Position numbers and translations under genes: made by a program. A stretch of 64,000 bases of DNA, from the NCBI RefSeq assembly GCF_964199755.1, contig NC_133906.1:1736001-1800000 (forward strand), written 5' to 3'. Shown here one piece after another: positions 1 to 13,378 of this stretch. Every line of letters begins with the position of its first letter. Position 1 is the first letter of the stretch. Origin of the DNA: Larus michahellis (lineage: Eukaryota; Chordata; Aves; Charadriiformes; Laridae). Below the pieces are notes generated by a model. That model worked only from the letters and a program-made list of their open reading frames with translations. It was not told the origin of the DNA and ran no database searches.

Positions 1-3000
1 AGAATATCACACACTCAAACAAAAACAAAAAAAACAAACTGTGAATTTCTATCTTACTTTTTTTTTCTGGCAAATGGTTACCTATAGGTAAGGTAGTGAG
101 TGACGTGGAAATGTACAGTGGTTTCCCTTAATTTTCTTTGAGAGGTTTTCCTGTGTTCTGTCTTAACTTTTCCATTCATTCAGATAACAAAAGTAACAAG
201 AAACAGACAAACTAAAAAAATAAATAGAGTCTTAAGAAAGTAAAAGGTCACAAGAATTTCAGAAATTACTACCTCATTTAAGAATTCCATTTCCAGTTTC
301 CCTGTAAAAGTATGTAAGAAAAGTCTTATTAATACATTTTCTGTTCTGTTTATAGCATATATAGATCAATACACTTAGGCAAGTTTACGAAGTTAATTCG
401 GAAAGCTTCAGAATACTCTTAGGATTTTGTCCCCATGGTCCAAGAAACTAGTACCTCTAGTCCTCTGAAGTGTCCTCAGTGTCTTTCACTGTCTCGTTAA
501 GTGACAGAAGAATCACTTTCCAAGTTCAGTTGTATTCTTAACTATGTATAATCTCGCACATTTTTATAAGAGATGCAAGTGCAAGTGTCTGTCCAATAGG
601 AAGGGGGTTGTCCCCCCAGTGTGATGTGAAACTTCAAATGATGCATTAAGAGTTTTTGCTAGAACAGTACTTTGGCTTTTTAAAGAAATTCATTTGACCG
701 TTCATATCAAGTCTTTTAAATTTGAATATTGGAGTGGATTGGTAGTTACACCAACTTGGGGGTTTTTAATTTTATCTGGGGGGGTGTGATGTGTGTGTGT
801 GTGTCTGAATACACCATTTGCTGTCAGCTCACAACAGTTTATTCGCAAGGGGTGCTTTAGGGTTTTGATTGATTCAGCTATGATAGCACAGTTCTGACGC
901 TCTCTTGTACTTCCTTCCTATTTCTCTTCAGGGCCCACTGCTTGCTGTCTGTCTAGTATCTATAAGTGAATTTTCTTTGCTGGACAACACTTCATTTTAC
1001 CTCTTAATAATCATCTTAATACAGAGCAAAAGTCTCTTTAAAGCTTTAGAAATATCCTACACCACATTGCAGAAGGACGCATTATGTGATACATCTCCCA
1101 TTCGGGGATTCTTACCGGTACTTACTGGTATTGACTTTTGTGATGGTGTCATGATAGCTTGTGTACGTCTGGCCAAAATTTATGTCCAGTGTCATGCTAA
1201 CTGCTCCCATATGCTGTGCCCAGTATGGACATTGTGGGAACGTTACAGTTAGATTTTAAACTATTGACAAACTTGACAACGGATGGATGATTTCTGTGTA
1301 ACAGCAGAAAGCAGTAATATGTTTCAGAATCTGATATCTTTTTCCTAAAAAAAATTATCTGTTATTAAAGACAGTGTAAGTCAGAAGTTGCCTAACAGAG
1401 GCTGCTAGTATTAATAGATCTGTATGATTAATTTGTGTTCCTCATAATTTCTTACTGTTCCCCTCAACTACAAACAAGCCTGGGTTTTTTGCTGCTTTTG
1501 AAAGATGATAAAATTAGTTTCCCAGTCTTATCCCATAGCTGCTGCTCTAATCCAGCTTTTATTATTGGTACTAAGCCTCACCGCTTTTCTGCTTTGCAAC
1601 ACCCTGGAACACATTGGATATTTCCTTGTGGAAGCTGTATTTTCAGACTAGTGTTCCGAAGCTGGAGAGCATTTGAGCCATCAATGAGGTAAGAAGGAAA
1701 GCAGCTAAAAGGAAAGGAGTTAAAAATTTCAGATTCTAGGAGGCAACATCAATCAGCTTGTCTGAATGCTATGCAAATTAAAAGACTAATATCATATTAG
1801 TTTGGTCTTTTTTTCACCTTTGGGCAACACTGCCTTGAAGAAAATTTTTTTCTGTACTCTCGTGACACTGGAATTCAAGTATCTGTGCAGTTCAACACCT
1901 ATCTTGATTTTTGTAATGTTTTGCTTGTGAGGCATATGCATAAGTAAGAGAAGGTTATGTACAAAGCAAGAATTGCTGTACAGGTTTAGTTTGTTCAACT
2001 TAAAGGTTTTGCCAAACAGTTTCTCTGATGCCTTTTTGTTACGTGAGAAAGTGTCAATAAGCAAAGAGACTGGAGAGCTAGGAGTCCCTTGGTTTAGCAT
2101 TTTTATGTAAAAGTAACTCATACTCCATCTACTGAACAACAATATAATGAACATTTATCTGTTCCTGTCACTATCCAATACCCCAGGTTTACCCTCAGAA
2201 TGGCAGATGATTGTGTACTGGGCACAGAGCTCTTTTTTCCATATGTTCAAAACGATGCACATGTAAACTTGGGTTTGGGGTTAAAAAGTTCAACTTAAGG
2301 AACACAATGCTTATTCACGCAGGCAGCCTGTATCAATTCTTAAAGCCTCACAGTCACCCATGACTTTGTACCGGGTTTGGGTTTGGTTGTTTGGTTTTTT
2401 TTTTTTAGCATTTCTTTTTTAGCTGCCTTGATGAATATATCAAGAAATAGAATGATGTAGATGAAAGAAATAAAATGAGGAAACAAAGAGACACTGATTT
2501 AGTTGTTAACTACCACCTGATAATGAATATAATGTATATTTTGAGAGGAAGGCCAAGAATCACCCCAGTTCCATGCTAAATTTCCTACCATCTGATACCC
2601 AGTAGTGAGTTTGAACCCTTTTAGGCAGAGTTTAACTTTAAAACTTTAAACATAGAATGGTATTAGAGAAAAAGGGTATCATATAATATTATTCTCCATT
2701 TGAGAGTTTTAAAAGAAAGCACTGAACTTTGCATAGCAGCACTGCATTTTGCATAGGCTCTGGGCAAAGTCTGCCCTTTAAATGCCAAGTGAACCCAATC
2801 CCTTCTGGAAGACTGACATGGGATTACAAACTTCTGGACAACAACTGGGCACTTAAAGGAAAAAAAAAAAAGTTGCTCAGTAGTGTCAGGACACATCTGC
2901 ACATGCAGAAGCAGAATTTTGTGGGCTTACAGAACTCTACAGTTAAAGAGCTAATGATCTTCAGCAGTGTATTGCCAAGTTCAGGAGACACAGAGCAGGG

Positions 3001-4305
3001 TTTTCAGGATTACACTTTAAGAAATCTGTCCTTAATTTCCAGTTAAGACATATTTTAAGTAATCTCTCATCATCTGGGCCTTCAGGGCTGGTCCTAACTA
3101 CTCATGTGATGTTTGGTGAAGTTGAGTAAGACATGCATTTTATATACATGTAATTTTCTTCAACAGTGGAAATATTATGTACCTGCTGAATTTGAAGTAT
3201 ACAAATCCATTTTCCTCTAACAATACATATCACACTGCCCATTTGCATTTCAAATATCTTTGCCTAACTAAACTTACAGTCTAGAGGACTAAACTGTACC
3301 AAAATAAAATGAAACAAAAAACTGATCTTCAGCAGAAATTAAATAGTACTGTGAAGTGCAGGAACAAAAATGTTTTGCACAAAACAATTTTATAAAAGAA
3401 GAAAAATGAGACAAACTCTATTTTTCTTGTACCTTAAGGATCTAAATGGGAGATGTACAGTAGTGCATGATATGCTTGCTTCTTGAAAATCATATTTGCT
3501 CACTTTACCTTGGCTGAAACTTATTAATATCAAATGCCTCCACAACACTAATCTTATTTAAAAATCTTGGCTTAAAAATTTTAAGTTGTATTTTCCTTAA
3601 AGCATTATGAATGAATAAATCAGTCATGAACAAACCTGGGAATGTCGCTTTAAATTGAAGTGTGTGATTAGGAATATTATACATATATATGAATTACTAA
3701 CAACTGTCTCTCTCTCTAAATAAGTGCTTGTATCCCCTTTTTTTTGACTTCTATAAAGATTAAAACAGAAGACAAGCATGTAGTAATGAATGTGGATACA
3801 GTTCTTTAAGCATATTTAAAATGATATAAATATTTTCTGCATTATACACGCATTGGCCTGACAGAGAAGGAAGTTAAGAGATTATTCAGCCCTGGTGTCT
3901 CCTACAGCAATCCCTGATTCCCAGGGTTTAAGCCGGCTGCTGTCCTCACTTGCCCTGTAGTCCCAGTGCTGGGGGGAACCAACACTGCTCAATACTACTG
4001 CAATTTCATTTTTGATCTGTGGCAAGGACAGAAAGCCAGTGTTAGGGACCCCAAGGGATAAAACAATCCTCATAGCTGCTCCATGACCCATATTCCCACA
4101 TAAACCCAGCTCAGTCCAGAGTTCTGGGTCCCCCCTCACAATCTCATGGCCTCACTAATGACCTCATAACTCCCCTTTCTCTCCAGCTTCCTGCTTTGAG
4201 CCAAAAACTCTCAAGATCTGAGCTTGTTCCCCTGGATCTGCATGTGTGCTCCTTTCCCCCATGCACTGAGAAGCACAACTGGAGCCAGCGTCTGTGAACA
4301 AGGAT
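1..4305. other. AT-rich intergenic DNA, no gene recognised
   Basis: No reading frame here resembles a known family. The open frames are short, AT-rich and lack domain motifs. A short TG run lies near 791-803. No RNA gene or recognisable repeat was seen by eye, though old decayed repeats could be missed without a library search. Confidence 0.5.
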
Positions 4306-4503
4306 GCTGATGGATGGATGGATAGATAGATACATAGATAGGTAATAGATGGATGGATGGGTAGGTAGGTAATTAAATGGATAGATAGATGGATAAATGG
4401 ATGGATAAATGAATTGACATACATGAATAGACGGATAAATGCATAGATAGATACATACGTAGGTAGAAAGAAAGAGAGAGAGAAAGAAAGAAGAAAATAA
4501 AGA
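4306..4503. repeat. GATA/GGAT tetranucleotide microsatellite
   Basis: About 200 bp of interrupted GGAT, GATA, GGTA and finally GAAA units. The unit type drifts along the tract, which suggests an old, impure microsatellite. It abuts a sharply more GC-rich stretch on its right side. Confidence 0.9.
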
Positions 4504-4790
4504 GACCTGCCTCTCTCCGGGGACTCTGTCCCTTGCCCTAGCCGAACCCGAGGAGCTGCCGAGTCCAGTTGTTTCCAAGCTGTATTCTGCCGCACCTTCC
4601 CATGACTTGCAAATTCACCACGCGGTTTTTTTCCCTGGTGGCTGCTGCCCTCCGCCGGTGAGCAGCGGGAATTGCAGCAGAATATCCCCGGCCTGCCGAG
4701 CCAGGCAGGCGGATCCGACCCCGCTGCCTCCAGCCCTGCCTGGGCCAAGCTCGGGGCAGGGGCCGATTTACTGGTGGACAAAAAACTTCA
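4504..4790. other. GC-rich patch beside the microsatellite, unassigned
   Basis: About 290 bp with clearly higher GC than the surrounding DNA and several CpG dinucleotides. No coding motif, splice pattern or repeat family was recognised. It could be an old repeat or a small regulatory patch; the sequence does not decide. Confidence 0.3.
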
Positions 4791-7637
4791 TTTAAGTGAT
4801 CCCAAGGTGTGCCCAAATCTCACTACCTTTTTTGTTGGGCTTGAGCAGATAATATTTTTATATATGACTCATGGACTACAGGTTATTTTATATTAGGCCT
4901 CCCCATCATTGATGGAATTCAGTACCCTTGTTATAAAAATAGATAATAGATTACAGATTACTTTTTTTTTTTTTCAGATTTATGAACCCAGCAGTAGAAG
5001 AATTTTGACATCAGAGATGTGCTGCACCTGTCCAGGTATAAACTCTTTGGAAAGTAAATTAGCTGTCATGCACCTTCAGCAATACCCACTAAATGCGTTG
5101 CTTTCATATCTGTTTACTTTGTAATTATTCACTAGGAACTGTGTGTGTACATCTATCTTTAAGTTGCTGTTCAGTTTTTCATTGCCAGTGTGTCCACTCC
5201 ATTAGTAAATGGGATATTGACGTGAGTATATGTCTGTTGCCTGAACAGTGAATAAACCCTTTCTGGATTTGTTCCCACAGGATGGATGTTTTCTGCTCTG
5301 GAAGTCTCCTCTCTTTCAGAGTATCTACATGTCATTGGTCAGCAGTACTGAACATGTCAAAACATTATCCAACAGAAATATGGCTTTTCACAGCTCAGCT
5401 TTGACAAGATACAACAGGTATAAAACAAAATAGTCACAGTACAAGGGTATGTTAGGACACTGAGAGCCTAAACTTCACAACTTGGTGTAAAAGATGTCCC
5501 AGAATGTTCACTGGTCACCCTGTATTTCTGGGAATGGTTTAGTTGTGTAGGAGAAACAAGGGTGATATTGTGAGCCTAGAGGGTGCCTTATGTGCAGTTG
5601 CTGCTGGAACCATAATGTGAGAGGAATGAACCTGCAACTGGGCATAAAAAGCCTTTGTTTTCCCAGGTATCCTCCCAGGAAGTCTCTGCTGCTTCTGTAA
5701 AGCATAGGCCAGATTTATCTTATGCTGGGGTTATACAGCTCTTATTACTTAGCTGGATTTGGTTTACTAACAGTTATGGCCACTTAGTTAACCATTGGAC
5801 TGGTCACTGTGTCTTCAGGAGCAGTAGACGTGAAGTGTGAGGTGGTTCCCTCACGTTGACCCATCTCCCTATTCACATGTGACATAAGTAAAAGTGACAA
5901 AGCCTCAGTTCAGAAACTGGTTTCTTTCCAGGCAGTGACCAACCACACTGTCCATGAGACTATACTTGAATGGCTTCTCCATTGACCGCCATTTTAGGTG
6001 GCACTGGGCCAAGTGTTTCTCCCTTCTCAATATGTTCATGCCATCCAATAGTTACAGGATTGGGAACTTGGCATGAAGATAAGCCAAGCCTGGCATCAGG
6101 AGACAGAAACTCGGGCACTCATGCTTGCCTTCTCTGGGGACTTAATTCTGTTAAACTGGATGAGATACTAGGGTTCCCTTTGGTTTGCTGCTACCTTCTG
6201 ATCATTTTCTTGCTCCCCAAGTGGAAGGAGAGGCATTCTGAGGGAGAAAGATGGAAAAGAGGAAATTTATGTCCTAAGCCAGACACTGAGAATGGGGAAA
6301 GGACAGGCACAAACTTTCTCCTGTCTTCCTTCTATCTTCCTCTAATCTTCCTCTCCTGACTAACTGTTTTGTTTCTTCCTTCTTTATGTCCATTTTCACT
6401 CCTTTCTGATCCATACATCTGCTTTGACTTCAAACCATATCTAATACCCTTTCTGCTTTTCTCCAGAATTCCCCATACTCTTTTCCCTCTGGCTGATTGG
6501 ACCCCACTTCCCCTTTACTAATGCCTATTCTGATTCTTTTCTTACAGATGCTACACCAACAAGCTTCTCCTAAGTTGCCTTCAGGATGGATCCTCTGTCC
6601 TTACCCTTCTTAATCAGCCTTGTCAACAAAACAGGTTCATGCTTGTCCTATCTTGGCCCCTCTTGCATAGCACCTTTCCCTCCTTTAACCATTGCTCCTC
6701 AGTCTTCCTGCTCCTGCTTTATCTCCAATTCCAAATCTGCTTCTCAGTTCAAGTCCTGTTTCTCTCCTCAGGTGATGTGATAGAATTTCAATATTATCTC
6801 ATCCAAAGCCAACCTCTCCCCAGCTTGGTTCTTTCCTGGCTTGTCCATTAAAAAGAAAATGTGCTATTTCTGTGCCCAAAGCAGCATACAGTCTGGTTAT
6901 TTCTCGCTTTCTTATTATATTGCTCAACTGTTTTCCTTCAATCACTTCTAGTGACTATTTTCAGGTAACCAACAGTAGAAACATTTCTTCACAAGCTGGA
7001 AGTTTCTTGCCCTTTTTCATGAAATGCTGTGTGGCACTTCTGTCCCTGAAGTCTCTTTTTCAAGGCTATCCAAATGTCATTGGGAAAATCATCTTATTCT
7101 CCTCTGTTGCTTCATGAAAAGCACATGGAAAGCCAAGATTATTCACACAGTGGACCTGAATTGCCTGACAACCTTGTGCTGCTTGACTGTTCATCATGTG
7201 ACTTTGTGTATTTTCTCCTCCTAGGCAACCACAACAGCCACTGCAGGAAACTGTGGAAGGAGTCATACAGAAATTGGACAAAAGAACATGAAAAAAAAAT
7301 CTCAATAGATTACATTTTTGGCCCACAAAATGCATGGATTTAGAGCTAGAAATTAAACTATTATTTGTGGGCTGTTTGAGTCCTCAGGATGCAAGAAAAC
7401 ACACAGCTCTAAGGATTTATGAAGAAAATTGTCTGCTGCATATTTGACCTAGGAGTGAGGTCGAAGATGCAAAAACTCAGTACCACTGAGCACAAAGTTT
7501 ACTAAATGACAATTGCTAAGTTGGCTTCAAGGGTATTCATAGTAGCAAAGTGTTGATGTTGTGATTTATTTTCAAATGAGAAGTACTGAGATTGTCATGG
7601 CTAGAGAGAATAGCAAGAATTTCTTGTCTTCAAAGAG
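4791..7637. other. Intergenic DNA, nothing recognised
   Basis: AT-rich to mid-GC sequence with only short unsupported frames. The longest, a 129-codon plus-strand frame starting at 5970, has no domain, signal or family resemblance and is not called. No repeat boundary could be set by eye. Confidence 0.4.
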
Positions 7638-8608
7638 GTAGGATTGTTCTCCAGGGGTCAGTACTGGGTCCAGTCCTCTTCAATATATTCATCAACGACT
7701 TGGACGAAGGAATGGAGTGTACCCTCCGCAAGTTTGCTGATGATACAAAACTGTGAGGGGTTGCTGACACAGCAAAAGGCTGTGGTGCCATACAGTGAGA
7801 CTTGGACAGGCTGGAGAGTTGGGCAGAGAGAAACCTTACAAAATTCAATAAGGGCAAGTGTAGGGTGCTGCACCTGGGGAGGAATAACCCCATGCATCAG
7901 TACAGGTTAGGGGCTGACCTGCTGGAGAGCAGCTCTGTGGAAAAAGACCTGGGAGTCCTGGTGGACAACAGGATGACCATGAGCCAGCAATGGGCCCTTG
8001 TGGCCAAGACCAATGTCATCCTGAGGTGCATCAAGAGGAGTGTGGCCAGCAGGTCGAGGGAGGTTATCCTCCCTCTCTACTCTTCCCTGGTGAGGCCTCA
8101 CCTGAAATGCTGTGTCCAGTTCTGGGCTCCCCCGTTCAAGAAGAACAGGGAACTGCTGGAGAGGGTACAGCAAAGGGCTACCAAGATGATTACGGAACTA
8201 GAACATCTCTCTTATGAAGAAAGGCTTGGGTCTTTTTAGTCTGGAAAAAAGACGACTGAGGGGGGATCTTATCAATGCTTATAAATACTTAAAGGGTGGG
8301 TGTCAGGAGGATGGTGGTGCACAGTGACAGGACAAGAGGTAACAGGCACAAACTTGAACATAGGAAGTTCCATCTAAACATGAGGAGGAACTTTTTTTCT
8401 TTGAAGGTGGCAGAGCACTGGAATAGGCTGCCCAGAGAGGTGGTGGAATCTCCATCTCTGGAGACATTCAAAACCTGCCTGGACACATTCCTGTGCAACC
8501 TGCTCTACCTGCTCTAGGTGAACCTGCTGTGGCAGGGGGGTTGGACTAGATGATCTCCAAAGGTCCCTTCCAACCCGTACCATTCTGTAATTCTGTGTGA
8601 TTCTATGA
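7638..8608 (+). mobile_element. CR1 LINE, 5'-truncated 3' end of ORF2
   Basis: Translation gives the C-terminal part of CR1 reverse transcriptase: [18 protein letters not shown], then the catalytic-box region KFADDTKL, followed by thumb and C-terminal motifs such as [17 protein letters not shown] and [14 protein letters not shown]. The 3' end carries the usual HWNRLPREVVESPSLE motif and closes with repeated ATTCTGT/ATTCTATGA-like octamers near 8580-8608. It is 5'-truncated, as most avian CR1 copies are, and interrupted by stops and frameshifts, so inactive. It lies outside the tandem protocadherin array and is a separate insertion. Confidence 0.92.
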
Positions 8609-8861
8609 AAAGGTCTGGGTAGACATCTGGCAGGTGTCTTCTGTCCAGCATTATCTTTGGAGACTGGAGAGTGCAGAATGTTTGTGAGAAGGTTTGTGAA
8701 TTCAGACTTCTGAAGCAGGGAATTTCCCTTTATTCTTCAAAGTTGGAAGGTAGGCAGGGGAGATTTTAGAGCAGAAACCACACAAACTGATGCTAGTAGA
8801 AAAGAAGTACTACTACCCAGGAGGAAATATGGTCCACCTTGCGGCCAAGGAGAACAAACAA

Positions 8862-9040
8862 CATTTCCACCTCAATCAAAACTCCAGAGTCCTGACAGTA
8901 AAGGAGTCGCTGGACTGAGAGAAGACCTGTCCACAGAGCAATACCTGCACACTCTTCTTTAATATATTATTTGAAAATCCATTTCAGCTGATCCAAGGGG
9001 CAGTTGGAAGTTCATGATGCTGAAGATGAACTGAATTGGT
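8862..9040 (+). pseudogene. Protocadherin EC1 relic
   Basis: The stretch aligns by eye to the EC1 part of the intact exon at about 13596-13760. Shared strings include CCTGACAGTAAAGGAGTCGC (relic) against CCTGACGGCAAAGGAGTCGC (intact) and the following TGGACyGAGAGrAG. The intact protein there reads KESLDREEICPQSDTC, the Cx5C loop of clustered protocadherins. In the relic the frame is broken (for example a TGA within the LDRE motif) and similarity fades before the EC1/EC2 calcium motif. It is a remnant of a former variable exon, likely related to the 13.4 kb gene. No matching EC2-EC6 remains were found immediately downstream. Confidence 0.75.
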
Positions 9041-12000
9041 TCTTAAATTCAGATTACTCTAGGAGGGGACATACAACAGCTGGAGATTGCCTTGTGAAGT
9101 AGAAATCAGCCTGTGCTTGAAAACGCCTCCATTTCCTCTCTGTCTTCTGGAAGATGCAGTGCACAACAGATGAGCAATTCTTGCTACATATGTCCATAGC
9201 TTCCATCTTTGTTAAGCACATTTAACAGAAGGTTTGTATAGGACGCCTTCTAGACGTTTGATACTTGCCTGAATTATTAATGCCAAACCAAATGTCTCAA
9301 TAAGTACTAAGAAAGTGCGTTTATTTGCCAAAGACTTCAGGTGGGAAATGCGTTTCATCATTTGCCCTAGCAATAGCCAGAACCTAGCGGAGGAGGTGCG
9401 CGCTGAGCGAGACTCGGGAGTGGACGCCCACGTGCAGTTCCTGAGTTGGACGCCCAGCGCCGCTGTTGGCCGGCGCTGTGCGTGTATTGCTGCTGCTGGG
9501 CGGGGAGCTGCCAAGCAGGGAGGGACCAGTCAGCACCAGACAGATGCTGCATGGCTGACATTAGCTGAGAGCCCAGCCAAAAAGTCCTAGTTCACAGCCT
9601 TTCCAAGGGATATGCTGGGAATTGCCACATCGAGAACCGTCTGGAAAAGCCAAGAGCACAAGGCAGAACCGGGGATGTGAAGGAGGGAGACAGTCTCCCG
9701 GGCTTCCCGAGCCCGCTGATGCCACACTCCGTCCCTGGGGGATTTGGAAAGATTTCGCCGCAGGTCTGGAGTGGCTCAGGTTGGTTGGTAAGCACCGACT
9801 TAATACCGCGAGAAAGAAATGGTTACCTTTAACAGAGTGATGGGGAAATCATTAACTGGGCTGAAGGCAGAGAGAGTGGAGGTCGGTTTACCTCTCAGAA
9901 AATGAACCACAAATAGGATATGTTTCACCGCTATTCAGCGTAACAGAGCCAGAAGTTTGGGAACGATTCTCCCAGCTTTCGTCACCTTTGCATATAGCAG
10001 ACAGCTCAGGGCAGCAGTTCCGCGGGAGAGCTGGGAATTCAGGCGCTGTCTGAATGCTACACGGGAAAGAAGAAATCCATCCTCGGAGCTGGCTGGGACT
10101 GAGAGGACGGGAACGTTAGCCCCTCTTTTCACTCGGGCATGGAAACCACAGTGACTCGGGGAAGCATCTGTGCTGCAGGCAACTGCTCCTCCCAAGCCGC
10201 GCTATCTGCAGGCTGTGCTGGAGGTGGATGGGCAGTGACCCGAGGGATGGGGAAGAAGCCTTTACAGAGCGGGGAACAAAACCCGGCATGGGGCCCCTGA
10301 GATTTCACTCGGCAGATCTGAATTCCTAGCTGGAAGACCAAGAAGGGGATTTTGGAAACTGAAATTTCTTAGGCTGCTTTCTTAAGTGCGGGGAGAATCC
10401 TCTTATAGTTGAAATACAGAGATATATCAGGAACTGAGCAGAATATGTTGCTGTAGCATTTCTCCAGCATTTATATAAATCTCGTGGTAAAGAGGAAACA
10501 GTGTTTCGGAAATTTCAAGCTACGTTCTTATGATACAGACATCATCACTAAATCAAAAAACGAGGAAGCTTGCAATATCACAGTGTGCTCAAGGAGATAA
10601 GTGAGTTCTCTGACACATTTATGTGAATAACATTCTTATTATGGCTATGGTTCCTTAGTCTGTCCTAAAACACAGTGTGCTCTCATCAGACTTATACATA
10701 CTTCTTTTTTCCTCTCATACACATCCATTGTATTGTTGTGACCCAATGGAAGACACCGGCATCCAGTGGTGCACGGTAAGTGACCCCTCTTTATTTCACA
10801 GTTCTCTAAAACCTGAAAGAATATGACCTTCACTCTAAGAGAATCTTCTGATGTGCGAAGATACTATGATAGCCAAGAGCTCCGTTAAGCATCCCTATTC
10901 CTCTTACACCCTTCTACACCTGACGCTGAAGGACACCATTTCCCTTCGGAAATGAGGGGAGCAACAAATCCCGGGTTACTGCAATCAGGGTGTGAAGTGT
11001 CTGTGGAAGATCTTCTCAGCTTGTGCCTGTTCCCTGCTGCGTAGTGGTGACAAGGATTAGGTTACAGAGAAGAAAATACACCTTCCCTTCTCGGTGGTGC
11101 CAAGAGCTGAGTAGGAGCACTGGCAAAGGCTCAAAGCAAATGTATTCCAGATATCACTGATATTTTTGCATGGCAGAAATGAGGAAAGAAGCCACATCCC
11201 CAACACACCTACTGCGGTACTTGGCTTGTGTTTGGTTTTACATCAAGCTTCCGTTTTGGTGATAATGGTAGTAACTCGAGAGATGGAAGAGAAGAAAGGA
11301 AGAAAAAGCTGACATGACCTTTGATGTAAGTTAACCTTTTAGATCCAATCACGCTTCCAAGTCAAAGGGCAATAAGAGGATATCACCAAAAAATGGCTGC
11401 ATCCCTGCAAAGTCCTCTAGTAGCTCAAAATCTGGGGAATCCTAAAGTCGACCCTGATTGTTCTAAGACTTCACTTGGTGAGTATTGTTTGACAGTGTCA
11501 GGCTTTTTAGCAACCAGAAATAAGGGGAAAAAAATCTAAGAAACTAAAGGAAAGGTGTCAAAACCAAGGAGGTTAGGATACTTTCTTTGTAAAAAAAAAA
11601 ATAAAAATAGCGTTGTTCCTTTTATAGTAAAAGCGGAATTAAAATTGTTTGAAGCAAAAAATAAGTAGTGCAAGTTGTATTTTGTTTTCTCCATATATTT
11701 TTTTATTATTATTATTCTGTAAGACGAAGACTGGTCTTGGAGGCAGCTGTGCGCAACTCCAGTACATTGTGTGTCCGTTTGCTGGAACTCGCCATGGAGC
11801 CCGCAGGAGCAGACGCGATATAAGTCGATCCTCAGGACTGGCGACGAGTGCCTGACCCTGGGGTTTTTATCCGGTCTTTGGCCTGGATCCTCGCTCGCAC
11901 TACCAGGGCGTACTCAGGACACTTCCCTCTCCCCTTCCACCTCCTTTTCCCCACGGCTTTTCCTCCCAGATCCACTCTTGACCTCTCCCTTTTATGGAGT

Positions 12001-12899
12001 TTGATCCTGCTTCTAATCATCCCATAATAAGCTTTGCATATTCCTAGAACCCTCCTCAGACACTTCGTAATCAGTTTGCTTTTTCCTATGAGATCCTTTC
12101 TGATAATCCATGACAATCTTTTTTTTTTTTTTTTTTTTTTTGCCCCTTATCGCTTACAAGGTTTGTGGTCGAACTTCTTGGAGTTTACACTTGAATGGTT
12201 CCTTTAATGGCCCGTCCATCAGTGTCATTAGAGCCCCGGTCTTTACTATTATCTCCCTTAGCTTCTGCTAGTTAGCGCTTGTGTATCTGCGGGTTCAATT
12301 TATCCTGTTAGTTTCCTTGCCTTTTGTACTAAACAGCTGTTGGCCATATAGCCTTTACACAGGTGCAGGAGTTCAGTTTTGGTCTCTGAGTACAGGGATT
12401 ATTTCTAAGCCTGTGTGATAACATCTGAGGAGAAAGGACCGTATACCTCCGAAATATGACAACAGGTTGCAGCATTTCGATTTGTGTGTACGGCTGGGGA
12501 CATTTTTCATGAATGTGTTATACAATGACACACCTTATCATGGTGTCAGCAGGCAGCAGGGGAGGATACTTCTGTCAATTAAGGAGGAAAACGCTTTTCT
12601 GTGTGAAAATTGTGTGTCTTTTGGGCAAGGTGTGATACACAATGTGAAGAAAACAGCAGTAGGATGATAGCTTCTAGAACTAGAACAGCATTATCATTCT
12701 AATGTGATGGTGAAGTAAGGGGACCTCTCCCTTTCGGAACCTCTCCCTGGCACCAGCTCTCGTATTCAGTAGCGGTACTTCTCTGACCAGCCGCACTTGC
12801 GAACTGTCCTGTGTTGATTAACAAGTGAAGAGAAGGAAAATGCCGCAATGCGTCCTGTGGAAGTGGCAGATCTCGAAGTGCCTACATAACACAGGGGGA
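9041..12899. other. Intergenic DNA with a CpG-containing patch, no gene
   Basis: Roughly 9370-10330 is GC-rich with scattered CpGs and could be the remains of a protocadherin promoter or an unrecognised regulatory patch. The rest is AT-rich, with an A run near 11591 and a T run at 12119-12141. No open frame carries a recognisable domain. Confidence 0.4.
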
Positions 12900-13378
12900 A
12901 ACTAAAGAGCTGCGTATGAAGAGTTCCCGGTGGCGAGCTGGCGAGTGATACCCGGAGCAGCGCTCTGTATGGAGGAGGGAGCCTGCTTCCGAGCGAGGAG
13001 AGCTTTTAAACTGCGTTTTTCGGCTTCGGTTTGGCACGGAGAGTGCAGAATCAAGCAATAAACTCGGAATCAGCAGCGCTGCCCGGAATGAGAAGGCAGA
13101 GGAAATATTCCCCCTTGCGACGCTGGGTGGGGATGTTGGCCACGGACCGGCAGGTTCCTCTGCCCGCACCAGGTTTGCAGGCATAGGGAGACAAAAAAAA
13201 AAAAAAAAAAAAAAAGCCCTGTGAGCTGCTCGGGAAGGGCAGCGGGACACGGAGTCGGGGTGCTCGGCGCCTTTCACACACCCTCACCCCGGATTCCTGA
13301 CAAACACCGCTCTGCCTCGGACGCTGCTTAAAAATGCTGGGAACCACGGAGGACGCTGGCTGGCTTTTTTGGAGAGTA
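12900..13378 (+). promoter_or_regulatory. Presumed promoter and 5' leader of the gamma-like protocadherin exon
   Basis: GC-rich sequence directly upstream of the 13379 start. Clustered protocadherin exons each have their own promoter, usually with a conserved element around a CGCT core. CGCTCT occurs at about 12961 and again in ACCGCTCTGCCTCGG near 13306, 73 bp before the ATG; either could be that element, but this is inference. An A run of about 22 bp lies near 13194-13215. Confidence 0.45.

Noticed and set aside
1792-2154. 120-codon minus-strand frame
   Set aside because: Basic, AT-driven composition, no recognisable domain and no supporting context.
5970-6359. 129-codon plus-strand frame
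   Set aside because: No domain, family resemblance or conserved motif; frames of this length occur by chance.
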